In this document: one piece after another, positions 1-7,582 of the stretch
How positions within the stretch are numbered: the first letter of the stretch is position 1
How the letters are laid out: each line of letters begins with the position of its first letter
DNA from: JAQICB01 sp046482735
GTDB taxonomy: Bacteria > Bacteroidota > Bacteroidia > Bacteroidales > UBA1715
Direction of reading: 5' to 3'
Length of the DNA: 10,010 bases
Assembly (NCBI GenBank): GCA_046482735.1
Contig: JAWOEL010000075.1
Coordinates: forward strand, 1-10,010
Notes under the pieces: model-generated
The model's input: the letters and a program-made list of their open reading frames with translations, nothing else
What the model was told of the DNA's origin: nothing
Databases searched by the model: none
Translations under genes and position numbers: made by a program

Positions 1-156
1 GCCGGTATAGGCATAGGAAAAATTGGTGGTGCAGCAATGGAAGCAATTGCACGTCAACCAGAAGCTGCAGGTAAAATTCAAACTGCAATGATTATTGCTG
101 CGGCACTTATTGAAGGTGTTGCGTTATTTGCTGTGGTTGTAGCACTTATTGGTTAA
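1..156 (+). CDS. atpE: ATP synthase Fo subunit c, C-terminal 51 residues (5' end outside window)
   Basis: Subunit c forms the membrane rotor ring of the FoF1 ATP synthase; each copy carries one ion-binding carboxylate. The fragment opens in the glycine-rich end of the first helix (AGIGIGKIGGAAMEAIARQP), has the polar RQP loop at fragment residues 18-20, and then the second membrane helix. Glu38 of the fragment lies mid-helix and is the expected ion-binding residue (Asp61 in E. coli). It is followed by Gly, not the Ser/Thr usual in Na+-binding rings, so proton use is more likely; the first-helix ligand position is largely outside the window. The gene ends at TAA 154-156 and is followed by atpF in the same direction, after a strong hairpin. 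Identification is secure; the 5' part is simply cut by the window. Confidence 0.95.
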   Translation, partial: AGIGIGKIGGAAMEAIARQPEAAGKIQTAMIIAAALIEGVALFAVVVALIG

Positions 157-162
157 AAATGT

Positions 163-201
163 ATTGTTCTCAATGCGGTTGGCATTGAGAACAATTTTTT
201 T
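163..201 (+). terminator. Perfect 14-bp hairpin plus T7 between atpE and atpF (intra-operon attenuator)
   Basis: Positions 163-176 (ATTGTTCTCAATGC) pair without mismatch with 182-195 across a 5-nt loop (GGTTG). Seven T residues follow at 195-201. This is the layout of an intrinsic terminator, but it sits inside an operon, 6 nt after the atpE stop. I infer partial termination, or a 3' end that stabilises an atpE-containing transcript, so that more subunit c (about 8-17 per complex) is made than subunit b. The T run ends 2 nt before the first possible atpF ATG (204) and 20 nt before the preferred one (222). Confidence 0.75.
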
Positions 202-221
202 GAATGTTAAAAATAAAACCT

Positions 222-716
222 ATGGATTTAATTACTCCTGATTTTGGACTAGTTTTTTGGACAACAGTTATTTTTTTGGTACTGTTAATTTTGTTGAGCA
301 AATTCGCATGGAAACCAATTATGCGTGGTATTGATCAGCGAAATAAATCAATAGAAGAGGCATTGCAGTCTGCTGAAAATACTAAGCAAGAAATGGCACA
401 ATTGCAAGCCGAAAATGAAATTATATTACAAAAAGCCAAAAAAGAACGAAATAATTTATTGCAAGAGGCTCGTGATACAAAAGAACAAATGATTGCTCAA
501 GCTCAGCAAGAAGCCCGAGATGAGGCGGATAAAATTATGCAAAAAGCTGTGTCATCTATTGAAGCAGAAAAACAAAAGGCTATTGTAGAATTAAAAAATA
601 CAGTTGGAGAATTATCTATAGAAATAGCGGAAAAAATTCTTAAACAGGAGCTGACTGATAAAAAAGTATCGGACAATATTATTTCTCAATCAATCAAAGA
701 ATTAAAAATGAATTAA
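222..716 (+). CDS. atpF: ATP synthase Fo subunit b
   Basis: Subunit b is the peripheral stalk that ties the membrane part of ATP synthase to F1 and resists rotation. From ATG 222 the protein has 164 residues. It has a short N-terminus (MDLITPDFGLVFW), one membrane helix at about residues 9-27, then a long charged Glu/Lys/Gln/Ala-rich helix (about 32-140) that should form the b-dimer coiled coil, and a C-terminal part that contacts delta. I chose ATG 222 over the in-frame ATG at 204 because family members usually begin just before the LxPDFGLxFW segment. Position 222 is also preceded by an A-rich stretch (AAAAATAAAACCT), typical of Bacteroidota leaders, whereas 204 directly abuts the T run of a hairpin. 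Starting at 204 would add six residues (MLKIKP). It lies 18 nt upstream of atpH. Confidence 0.93.
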   Translation: MDLITPDFGLVFWTTVIFLVLLILLSKFAWKPIMRGIDQRNKSIEEALQSAENTKQEMAQLQAENEIILQKAKKERNNLLQEARDTKEQMIAQAQQEARDEADKIMQKAVSSIEAEKQKAIVELKNTVGELSIEIAEKILKQELTDKKVSDNIISQSIKELKMN

Positions 717-734
717 TGCAATAAATTTTTGTGT

Positions 735-1280
735 ATGAATCATAGTCAAATTGCGGTACGATATGCTAAAGCCTTTTTTCAACTTATGTTGGAAAAGCAG
801 AAATTAGACAGTGTTATTTCTGATGTCCATTTTCTGTACTCTACAATTGATGATATTGAGGAGTTTAGAGATTTATTGCATAATCCTATAATTAAAGTAA
901 GTAAAAAGAAAGATGTTATAGTATCTTTGTTTGAGTCTAAAATATCGAAAGAAACAGTTCAGTTTTTAGTGTTAATTGTAGAACACTCAAGAGAGGCATT
1001 TTTGCAAGATATTTTACGAAACTATATCGATATGTATCGGCACTATTCCGGTATAAAAAAGGTTGTAATTCATTCTGCAACTCAATTTTCTACATCCCAC
1101 ATATCTGAAATTACGCAATATGTAAAAGATATTTATAAAACTGATGTCGAATTTGAGGAGTTTGTAGATGAAGATTTGGTTGGAGGATTTGTCTTACGAA
1201 TAGATGATTTGCAGTTTGATGCAAGTGTTCGGCAAAAAATTAAAAAATTACGAAAAGAATTGCTGTCACAGGCAGTATAA
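735..1280 (+). CDS. atpH: ATP synthase F1 subunit delta
   Basis: Delta (OSCP-like) sits on top of F1 and anchors the alpha subunits to the b stalk. The 181-residue protein has the usual two parts. An all-helical N-terminal domain (about 1-105) begins with the typical xxxxRYAKAFF motif at residues 9-15. The C-terminal domain carries the family signature DEDLVGGFVLRIDD at 145-158, followed by D..VR.KIKKLR. I chose ATG 735 (MNHSQIAVRYAKAFF). A TTG two codons upstream (729) is also open, but it would only add Met-Cys and is the weaker start codon. Full family length and no sign of disruption. It is co-directional with atpF, and atpA follows after 33 nt. Confidence 0.94.
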   Translation: MNHSQIAVRYAKAFFQLMLEKQKLDSVISDVHFLYSTIDDIEEFRDLLHNPIIKVSKKKDVIVSLFESKISKETVQFLVLIVEHSREAFLQDILRNYIDMYRHYSGIKKVVIHSATQFSTSHISEITQYVKDIYKTDVEFEEFVDEDLVGGFVLRIDDLQFDASVRQKIKKLRKELLSQAV

Positions 1281-1313
1281 AAATTGGTATAAATAAAATT
1301 AATATAAAAATCT

Positions 1314-2891
1314 ATGGCTACTATTAAACCCGCTGAAGTTTCAGAAATATTAAAAAAACAACTGGAAGGATATAAAACTGATGTTGAACTCCAAGAGGTT
1401 GGAACAGTATTGCAAGTTGGTGACAGTATAGCTCGTGTTCATGGTCTTACAAATGTTGAGGCAAATGAAATGATTGAGTTTGCTAATGGTACAATGGGAA
1501 TTGTATTGAATTTAGAGGAAGATAATGTTGGTGCTGTATTGTTAGGGCCTGCTGATGGCATACGTGAAGGTGATGTTGTTAAGAGAACTAAACGTATTGC
1601 TTCTATAAATGTTGGTGAAGGGTTATTGGGAAGGGTTGTTAATACAATCGGTGAGCCTCTTGATGGAAAAGGACAAATATCCGGTGATTTACTTGAATTA
1701 CCATTGGAAAGAAAGGCTCCCGGAGTATTGTTTCGTGAACCGGTTTCTGAACCTCTTCAAACAGGTATTAAATCTATTGATTCTATGATACCAATTGGTC
1801 GTGGACAGCGTGAGTTAATTATTGGTGATAGACAAACCGGTAAAACAGCTATAGCAATTGATACGATAATTAATCAAAAAGAATTTTATGATAAGGGTGA
1901 ACCTGTATATTGTGTATATGTTGCGATAGGCCAAAAAGGTTCTACAGTTGCAAATATTGCCAAAACACTCGAAAAACACGGTGCTTTAGATTATACGGTT
2001 ATTGTTTCGTCTACTGCATCTGATCCTGCTGCTTTGCAATTTTATGCTCCGTTTGCTGGTTGTGCTATTGGTGAGTTTTTTAGAGATACCGGACGGCCTG
2101 CTTTGATTATATATGATGACTTATCAAAACAAGCTGTTTCGTATCGTGAGGTATCTTTATTGTTGCGTCGTCCACCGGGTCGTGAGGCATATCCGGGCGA
2201 TGTCTTTTATTTGCACTCTCGTTTGCTTGAACGTTCTGCAAAAATTATTAATTCTGATGAGGTTGCAACGCAAATGAATGATGTGCCGCCGGCTTTGCAG
2301 GGTAAGATAAAAGGTGGTGGGTCGTTAACGGCTTTACCTATAATTGAAACGCAAGAGGCCGATGTTTCTGCATATATTCCTACAAATGTAATTTCTATTA
2401 CCGATGGTCAAATCTTTTTGGAGTCTGATTTGTTTAATGCAGGTATACGTCCTGCGATTAATGTTGGTATTTCTGTATCTCGTGTGGGAGGGAGTGCCCA
2501 AATTAAGTCAATGAAACGTGTGGCTGGTACCTTACGTGTAGATCAGGCTCAGTATCGTGAGTTAGAGGCTTTTTCTAAATTTGGTTCTGATTTGGATGCT
2601 GCTACTACGGCTGTTCTGGAAAAAGGAAAGCGTAATGTTGAATTATTAAAGCAAGGTCAATATTCACCTATGTCTGTAAAACATCAGGTTGCGGTTATTT
2701 ATTTAGGTACACAAGGTTTGCTTCAGGATGTACCAATAGATAAAGTGATAGATTTTGAAAAGGAATTTCTTGATTATCTTGATTTAAAACATGCTGATGT
2801 TCTTGAGAAAATTGCTCAGGGACAATATGATGAGTCTATTACATCAGTGTTGGATTCTGTTTGTAAAGAATTATCTGCAAAATATCAATAA
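1314..2891 (+). CDS. atpA: ATP synthase F1 subunit alpha
   Basis: Alpha is the non-catalytic nucleotide-binding subunit of the F1 hexamer. The protein has 525 residues: an N-terminal beta-barrel domain (about 25-95), a nucleotide-binding core with Walker A GDRQTGKT at 171-178 and a Walker B region LIIYDD at 264-269, and a C-terminal helical domain. The family signature PAINVGISVSR is at 380-390; Arg390 matches the alpha arginine finger that completes the beta active site. After the LLERSAK segment (304-310) there is an insertion relative to E. coli (about 311-333, containing SDEVATQMNDVPPALQGK), which I recall as normal for Bacteroidota alpha subunits. Arginine codons are strongly biased to CGT (18 of 24), as in highly expressed genes. 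The start ATG follows an A-rich leader. atpG follows 25 nt downstream. Confidence 0.98.
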   Translation: MATIKPAEVSEILKKQLEGYKTDVELQEVGTVLQVGDSIARVHGLTNVEANEMIEFANGTMGIVLNLEEDNVGAVLLGPADGIREGDVVKRTKRIASINVGEGLLGRVVNTIGEPLDGKGQISGDLLELPLERKAPGVLFREPVSEPLQTGIKSIDSMIPIGRGQRELIIGDRQTGKTAIAIDTIINQKEFYDKGEPVYCVYVAIGQKGSTVANIAKTLEKHGALDYTVIVSSTASDPAALQFYAPFAGCAIGEFFRDTGRPALIIYDDLSKQAVSYREVSLLLRRPPGREAYPGDVFYLHSRLLERSAKIINSDEVATQMNDVPPALQGKIKGGGSLTALPIIETQEADVSAYIPTNVISITDGQIFLESDLFNAGIRPAINVGISVSRVGGSAQIKSMKRVAGTLRVDQAQYRELEAFSKFGSDLDAATTAVLEKGKRNVELLKQGQYSPMSVKHQVAVIYLGTQGLLQDVPIDKVIDFEKEFLDYLDLKHADVLEKIAQGQYDESITSVLDSVCKELSAKYQ

Positions 2892-2916
2892 TTGTATAAT
2901 TGAAACTATTTGTTGA

Positions 2917-3789
2917 ATGGCCGGAATTAAAGAAATACGTACCAGAATAGCATCTGTAATTAATACGCAAAAAATTACCAGTGCTATGAAAATGGTGTCT
3001 GCTGCTAAATTACGTAAAGCTCAGCTTGCGGTAAGTCAGATGCGGCCGTACGCTGCTAAATTACAAGAAATATTACAGGTTATAAGTTCGCAATTGTCTG
3101 ATGGTGAAAATACAAGTGTGTATACGCAAACTCGTTCAGAGGAGAAGGTTGTAATTGTTGCAATTGCTTCAAACAGTGGTTTATGTGGCGGTTTTAATGC
3201 TAATATCTGTAAAAAAGTTATTTCGGTAATGCATGAGCTTTCAGCACAGGATATTGATGTGTATGCTATTGGAAAAAAAGCTGTTGAGGGCTTAACTGTA
3301 CGTGATGTTTCTCCGTCAAAAAGTTTTATTGAAATATATGATAATTTTTCTTTTGAAGAGGTTTCTCGTATTTCCGGTGAATTAATGGAAATGTTTGTTC
3401 ATGAAAAGGTTGATAAGGTTATATTAGTATACAATAGTTTTGTTAATGCTGCCAGCCAAAATGTTACTCAAGAGCAATTCTTGCCGATAGTTCAGTCTGT
3501 TGAGTCAGATAATGATGATGTCCAGTTTGAAAATGATTATATTTTTGAACCGTCGAAAGAGTATATTGTTGAGGAGTTAATACCTCGCTCACTCAAAATT
3601 CAATTTTTTAGTGCTATGCTCGATTCTATAGCATCGGAACATGGTGCTCGAATGACTGCTATGCATCAGGCAACTGATAATGCTACCGATTTATTGCGCA
3701 ATTTACGTCTTGATTATAATAAAGCTCGGCAGGCTTCTATAACTAATGAAATTTTGGAGATAGTAAGTGGTGCAAATGCTTTAGGATAA
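2917..3789 (+). CDS. atpG: ATP synthase F1 subunit gamma
   Basis: Gamma is the rotating central shaft of F1. The 290-residue protein begins with the characteristic N-terminal helix (MAGIKEIRTRIASVINTQKI, then TSAMKMVSAAKLRKAQ). Its central Rossmann-like domain includes SNSGLCGGFNANI at about 85-97. It ends with the conserved C-terminal helix containing EHGARMTAMHQATDNA, then the LDYNKARQASITNEILEIVSGANAL segment. These two terminal helices form the coiled-coil shaft inside the alpha/beta hexamer. Full length. It is the last gene of this operon: neither atpD nor atpC follows, consistent with the split ATP synthase loci of many Bacteroidota. No convincing GC-rich terminator is visible in the 170 nt after the stop; only a weak A/T dyad occurs near 3815-3833. 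Confidence 0.97.
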   Translation: MAGIKEIRTRIASVINTQKITSAMKMVSAAKLRKAQLAVSQMRPYAAKLQEILQVISSQLSDGENTSVYTQTRSEEKVVIVAIASNSGLCGGFNANICKKVISVMHELSAQDIDVYAIGKKAVEGLTVRDVSPSKSFIEIYDNFSFEEVSRISGELMEMFVHEKVDKVILVYNSFVNAASQNVTQEQFLPIVQSVESDNDDVQFENDYIFEPSKEYIVEELIPRSLKIQFFSAMLDSIASEHGARMTAMHQATDNATDLLRNLRLDYNKARQASITNEILEIVSGANALG

Positions 3790-3959
3790 GTTGGCGGTTG
3801 TTATTTTACACATCGAATTATAATCAATAATTGCTAAAATATATAGAGATGTTTATTTTATGAGTTTCTTTTGTATAGTAGTTTCTCGAATCATGGCATT
3901 CTTTCTGTTATATAAATGGAGCTGTAAGGTATGAGCTTTGAAAATTATAAAATAACAAT

Positions 3960-4673
3960 ATGAATAAATATTTTGTGTATGTTTTAGCTTTTCTCATTTC
4001 TATATGTGCTTCGTGTACTAAAGATTCTGTGCAATCTGAAGATAGGTCCCATCTCTATTACCCATTACAAAAGGGAAATAAATATGTATATAAAGTAACG
4101 TATATACAGATTGATAAACCAACAGAAATTAATGATACGGTTGAATATATGCTCCGCGAACAAATTGTTGCTGTTTTTATTGATACATTGCAGTATGAAA
4201 CGTATGTTGTACAACAAGATTCTGCTGTTTCTGATTCTACTCCATGGATTCCGGTCAGACAAATTGCCGTACGTCGCGAAGGAAATGAGTTGGTGCGTTT
4301 AACCAATAATTGTGAAAAACTTGTGCTTCAGTTTCCGGTTAGTTATCGTATGTCATGGGATGTACATGTATATAACGGTGAAGATGAACAATTAGCTACC
4401 TATACAGATATTCATACTAAGTATGAGTCGTCTGAATTTTCTGCCGATTCATCTGTTACTGTAGAGCGGGCAAATTTTAAATCGTTGTATTCTTACGTGT
4501 ATCATACTCAAACATATGCATTCAATGTGGGCTTGTGTGCACAAACTGATATAGATATTGAATCGCAACCATCTCAAAATAACGGAAGTGTCGATTTGAG
4601 TCTGCCAATTGAGCAAAGAGTTACCTATGGATATTTTAAATATTATAATTTAGTTTCATTTTCAGGAAATTAA
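3960..4673 (+). CDS. Putative lipoprotein of unknown function
   Basis: This 237-residue protein is not recognised as a named family. The N-terminus looks like a lipoprotein signal: MNKYF, a hydrophobic stretch (residues 5-15), then ICASC with Cys19 as the likely lipidated residue. The -3 position is Cys rather than Leu, so the lipobox is imperfect. After Cys19 comes TKDS and later SED; acidic residues near the Cys resemble surface-export signals described for Bacteroidota lipoproteins, but the match is partial. The body starts with YYPLQKGNKYVYKVTYIQID (34-53), a phrase often seen in small Bacteroidota exported proteins, and appears rich in beta strands with many aromatic residues. It starts a run of four close genes, with the SGNH hydrolase start 4 nt after its stop. 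Function unknown; an envelope location is the only supported inference. Confidence 0.8.
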   Translation: MNKYFVYVLAFLISICASCTKDSVQSEDRSHLYYPLQKGNKYVYKVTYIQIDKPTEINDTVEYMLREQIVAVFIDTLQYETYVVQQDSAVSDSTPWIPVRQIAVRREGNELVRLTNNCEKLVLQFPVSYRMSWDVHVYNGEDEQLATYTDIHTKYESSEFSADSSVTVERANFKSLYSYVYHTQTYAFNVGLCAQTDIDIESQPSQNNGSVDLSLPIEQRVTYGYFKYYNLVSFSGN

Positions 4674-4677
4674 TAAC

Positions 4678-5751
4678 ATGAATGTCTTCTTAATTTGTTT
4701 ATCTGTGTTTTGCGGACAAGTTCAACATACAGTTTTTCCCGGTTCTTCTCATATATCTTATATGGGACGGTTTAATATGTCTGATACTGCCGAATATATA
4801 TGTTCATACCCTGCTAGTACTATTTCTGTGCGCACCAATTCGCGTAATATATCGGCATATCTTACCGATTATGCTCATGATTCACTACAGACTAATTATG
4901 TGGAGATAATAGTTGATGATTCTGTGTATAAAACTATACAATTAAATCCTCATATACCCGATACAATATATGATATTGCTGCTTTTGATGAACGCAGGTT
5001 TCGAACTATATCAATTGTGAAACGTACAGAAGGACACATAGGAAATATTGGCTTTTCCGGTTTTGTGTGTGAAGCTAATTCGGAATTTGAACCTGTTGTT
5101 ACACCTAAATTATCTTTATTGTATATTGGGAATTCTATAACTTGTGGATATGGAAATGAGGCTGTACATGCTGATGAGGAATTTTCTGCTCGTACAGAAA
5201 ATGCATATATGTCTTATGCTGCTATTGCAGCGAGAATATTAGAGGCATCTTATCATCTAATAGCATATTCGGGTAAAGGCATATACAGAAATTGGGCAGA
5301 TACTGTATTTAAACAAGATTGTATGCCTGAAATTTTTAATAGAACATATGCTCTCAAACCTTCACCACAATGGAATCATGCGGCATATGTGCCGGATGTA
5401 ATCATAATAAATTTAGGTACTAATGATTTTAGCCCTCCATTAGGGGCAGATAAAACTACTTTTGTTTCTGAATATATACAGTTTTTACAGGATCTCATGC
5501 AACATTATCATGCTGTTCCTATAGTATTAATTTCTAGTCAAATGCTGGGAGGCGATGAGCGAAAAAAGCAGATTCTTTGGTTGCATGAAATACAGTCGAA
5601 AATGGCAAGCGATTTAGTTTCTGTATGTGAATTATCGCAGCAGGGAGATGTTGGTTTTGGGGCAGATTGGCATCCAAATAGGGCTCAGAATAAAATTAAT
5701 TCTGCAGAGTTGGTAAATTTTTTACAGAATAATATCTTATCTGTAAAATAA
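4678..5751 (+). CDS. SGNH/GDSL-type hydrolase, CE2-like carbohydrate esterase
   Basis: The layout matches family CE2 esterases, which remove acetyl groups from polysaccharides: an N-terminal beta-rich domain (about 15-135) and a C-terminal SGNH hydrolase domain (about 145-355). In the hydrolase domain the nucleophile block is GNSITCGYG at 151-159 with Ser153; the usual GDS is GNS here. Block II is around SGKG (198-201). Block III is GTND at 247-250 with Asn249. The C-terminal DWH at 330-332 supplies the catalytic His332. All SGNH residues needed for activity appear present. The first 13 residues are hydrophobic (MNVFLICLSVFCG) but lack the usual basic residues, so export is likely but the signal is weak. 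The start lies 4 nt after the lipoprotein gene, suggesting co-translation or at least co-transcription. The substrate is unknown; a surface or dietary glycan ester is an inference. Confidence 0.87.
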   Translation: MNVFLICLSVFCGQVQHTVFPGSSHISYMGRFNMSDTAEYICSYPASTISVRTNSRNISAYLTDYAHDSLQTNYVEIIVDDSVYKTIQLNPHIPDTIYDIAAFDERRFRTISIVKRTEGHIGNIGFSGFVCEANSEFEPVVTPKLSLLYIGNSITCGYGNEAVHADEEFSARTENAYMSYAAIAARILEASYHLIAYSGKGIYRNWADTVFKQDCMPEIFNRTYALKPSPQWNHAAYVPDVIIINLGTNDFSPPLGADKTTFVSEYIQFLQDLMQHYHAVPIVLISSQMLGGDERKKQILWLHEIQSKMASDLVSVCELSQQGDVGFGADWHPNRAQNKINSAELVNFLQNNILSVK

Positions 5752-5773
5752 TTTTAATGTTATCAATTTGTGT

Positions 5774-5781
5774 ATCTTTAC
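5774..5781 (+). promoter_or_regulatory. Possible -7 promoter element (TATCTTTA)
   Basis: TATCTTTA, followed by C, differs at one position from the Bacteroidota -7 consensus TAnnTTTG. It lies 18 nt before the ATG at 5800, in the only gap (48 nt) inside the envelope gene cluster. No clear TTTG -33 box is found at the right distance, so this is a weak candidate for an internal promoter. Confidence 0.3.
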
Positions 5782-5799
5782 TTATTATTTAATTAAAAT

Positions 5800-6471
5800 A
5801 TGTACATGCTTATGAAAAAAAGTCTTATTTATTTGATATCAGGTATGTTTGTACCGTTTTTGATGTTTTCGCAATCTGATAATTCTTCAGATAAAGTGTC
5901 ATCAACTTTTATGTCTGCCGGTGAAAAACGAGCCAAAATTATATTTCAAGGTGGATATTATATGAGTAACAATGCATATAATGATATAAAAGCAGGTGAA
6001 AATCTTTCATTGGATTTTTTGTATATGCTGACCGGAAAATGGTCTTTGGGACAGCATATGAGTTTTGGCAAGAATAGATATTATGAAACACAGCGTACAA
6101 ATATGCCATTATATAATTTAGATTCAGATAATACTAATGCAGATGTCTATACTGTTCAGGTTGGCTTAAATGTAGGATATACGTATCCCTTATCTCGCTT
6201 GCTTTCGGTATCTGCTTTTTCGGGTATTTCGACTTATTTCGAAACTATTATGTATCCCGTAATGGGTGATTATTTAAGAACTGATGATATATGGGTTGGG
6301 TATAAACAAGAAACTCAAACAGTATGTGCGGTGCCCTTTTTGGCAAGTATACAGTATATTGCTAATGATTTTCTCGAAATTGGTGTGAAAGGTGGTATAT
6401 ATGTATCACCAAAAGATGATGTTTCTGTTTTGGGAGCACATTTTGGACCTGAGTTAATTTTTAAATTGTAA
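5800..6471 (+). CDS. Putative outer-membrane beta-barrel protein
   Basis: The 223-residue protein begins with a secretion signal: MYMLMKK, then the hydrophobic stretch SLIYLISGMFVPFLMF, and a likely signal peptidase I cleavage near FSQ-S. The mature part has alternating polar and aromatic/hydrophobic strands (for example AKIIFQGGYYM, LSLDFLYMLTGKWSLGQHMSFG, VYTVQVGLNVGYTYPL, FLEIGVKGGIYV) and ends in hydrophobic/aromatic residues (GPELIFKL). This fits a small outer-membrane barrel of about eight strands, although no specific family is recognised. Starts at 5806 and 5812 are also possible; 5812 would give a compact MKKSLIY signal peptide. I kept 5800 because an A-rich AATTAAAAT directly precedes it. 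The glycosyltransferase start follows 8 nt after the stop, so the two are probably co-transcribed. Confidence 0.75.
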   Translation: MYMLMKKSLIYLISGMFVPFLMFSQSDNSSDKVSSTFMSAGEKRAKIIFQGGYYMSNNAYNDIKAGENLSLDFLYMLTGKWSLGQHMSFGKNRYYETQRTNMPLYNLDSDNTNADVYTVQVGLNVGYTYPLSRLLSVSAFSGISTYFETIMYPVMGDYLRTDDIWVGYKQETQTVCAVPFLASIQYIANDFLEIGVKGGIYVSPKDDVSVLGAHFGPELIFKL

Positions 6472-6479
6472 TAGAATTT

Positions 6480-7373
6480 ATGCCCTTTTTTTCAATTGTG
6501 TTACCTACATATAACAGGGCACATATGTTGCCTCAGGCAATACAAAGTGTTTTGCGGCAAACATATGAAGATTTTGAACTGATTATAGTCGATGATGCAT
6601 CAACAGATATTACCCAGCAGGTGGTAGCACAATTTAGGGATAAAAGAATACTTTATATTAAAAATAGTATCAACTTAGAACGGTGTCAATCTCGTAATAT
6701 TGGAATAGAACATGCACATGGAACGTATATATGTTTTTTAGATAGCGATGATTATCATTTGCCGCATCATTTGGAAACAATACATGCTGCAATTCATTCA
6801 TCTGCGACTCCTGAGGCTCTTTTTTTTACAAATGCTTATGATGAGCAAAGTGGTGTACAGACTGAACGAACATGTCCACCTATTGAGAATTATAATTTGT
6901 TTCATTATATCGTTACCTATACATTTAATCCTCAACGTATGTGTGTACATGCAAATATTGCAAAGCACATTCAATTTGATCCCGAGGTGTATGTGTGTGA
7001 AGATGTGGATTTTTCCGCACGGATAGCCCGACATTATCCGGTAATACAAATTCCTTATCGAACGACGGTGTATGTTAACCATCCTGAATCGTTTACCGGT
7101 GGTGATTCACAAAAGGCCTTTAAAGAATTAGAAAATTACAGACGCATTTTTACTAAAAAAGACTTACGAAAACATATTCCAACGCAATCTAAGTGGCGTT
7201 TATATAGCATGTGTTATTTTCATATAGCATTATACTATCAAAGAATGCATCTTTATGTTCAAATGTATTATGCTATTATTCGTTCATTTTTGTTGTATCC
7301 TCCTGGGTATAATCGAAAGACGAATAAGATATTGTGTGCCTTAGCGTGTAAGGGAATGTTTAAGGATATGTAG
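6480..7373 (+). CDS. Family 2 glycosyltransferase (GT-A fold)
   Basis: It transfers a sugar from a nucleotide-sugar donor, probably in the cytoplasm, to a growing glycan or glycolipid. The N-terminus is classical GT2: FSIVLPTYNRAHML (4-17), QTYEDFELIIVDDAS (27-41) with the donor-binding acidic pair at 38-39, and NIGIEHAHGTYICFLDSDD (73-91), where 88-90 is the DxD metal-binding motif. Glu174-Asp175 in VCEDVDFSAR fits the catalytic-base ED motif. Length is 297 residues. The C-terminal third (about 210-297) is rich in basic and aromatic residues with hydrophobic patches (YFHIALYYQRMHLYVQMYYAIIRSFLLYPPGY) and may associate with the membrane. No signal peptide. Acceptor and donor cannot be told from the sequence. 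It is the last gene of the envelope cluster, and no clear terminator hairpin follows. Confidence 0.92.
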   Translation: MPFFSIVLPTYNRAHMLPQAIQSVLRQTYEDFELIIVDDASTDITQQVVAQFRDKRILYIKNSINLERCQSRNIGIEHAHGTYICFLDSDDYHLPHHLETIHAAIHSSATPEALFFTNAYDEQSGVQTERTCPPIENYNLFHYIVTYTFNPQRMCVHANIAKHIQFDPEVYVCEDVDFSARIARHYPVIQIPYRTTVYVNHPESFTGGDSQKAFKELENYRRIFTKKDLRKHIPTQSKWRLYSMCYFHIALYYQRMHLYVQMYYAIIRSFLLYPPGYNRKTNKILCALACKGMFKDM

Positions 7374-7429
7374 TTTTGTGTAGTTCTGTTATTCTTATAC
7401 ACAACGAACTGCCTGTCCACTTTACATGT

Positions 7430-7473
7430 CATTGCGAGTGTAACGAAGTGGAGCGTGGCAATCTCAGGCAATG
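7430..7473. repeat. Palindromic intergenic repeat unit A
   Basis: CATTGC at 7430-7435 pairs with GCAATG at 7468-7473. A second GCAAT at 7458-7462 offers an alternative partner, so two nested foldings are possible. The inner part (GAGTGTAACGAAGTGGAGCG) resembles the GAGxGxAACGAAGxGGAGCGTGGCAATCTC type of interspersed repeat that I recall from several bacterial groups, including Bacteroidota. No coding potential. Confidence 0.6.
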
Positions 7474-7505
7474 AAAAACGACATTAAATAACCTACAGTG
7501 CAAGT

Positions 7506-7551
7506 GCACGAGATCCTCACATTCCGCTTCGCTCCATTCAGGATGACGTGC
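7506..7551. repeat. Palindromic intergenic repeat unit B with imperfect inverted ends
   Basis: The ends form a 12-nt inverted repeat: GCACGAGATCCT (7506-7517) against AGGATGACGTGC (7540-7551), with two mismatched positions in the middle (AG against GA). The interior contains CCGCTTCGCTCC. Read on the reverse strand it gives the ATCCTGAATGGAGCGAAGCGG type of interspersed repeat. It could form a hairpin as RNA or be a very small non-autonomous element. A separate small dyad, GTGCAAGTGCAC (7498-7509), overlaps its left end. Confidence 0.6.
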
Positions 7552-7582
7552 TTCGAATGAATGTGAATAATGGTTAATTATC

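Noticed and set aside
106..120. Na+-binding signature in subunit c
   Set aside because: The ion-binding Glu is followed by Gly, not Ser/Thr, so the visible part does not support a sodium ring.
729..737. TTG at 729 as the atpH start
   Set aside because: It adds only Met-Cys. ATG 735 gives the usual delta N-terminus and is the stronger start codon.
3815..3833. AATTAT/ATAATT dyad as the terminator of the ATP synthase operon
   Set aside because: The stem is six A/T pairs only and no T run follows, so it is too weak to call.
3933..3940. GAGCTTTG as a -7 promoter box for the lipoprotein gene
   Set aside because: It mismatches the first base of TAnnTTTG, has no matching -33 box, and would leave a leader of only about 13 nt. 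A promoter in 3790-3959 is likely, but I cannot place it.
4058..4306. Reverse-strand open frames and a second + frame inside the lipoprotein gene
   Set aside because: They lie fully within a gene with a clear signal sequence and give no recognisable domain. The same applies to the short frames inside the glycosyltransferase (6748-7082) and the ATPase (7882-8295).
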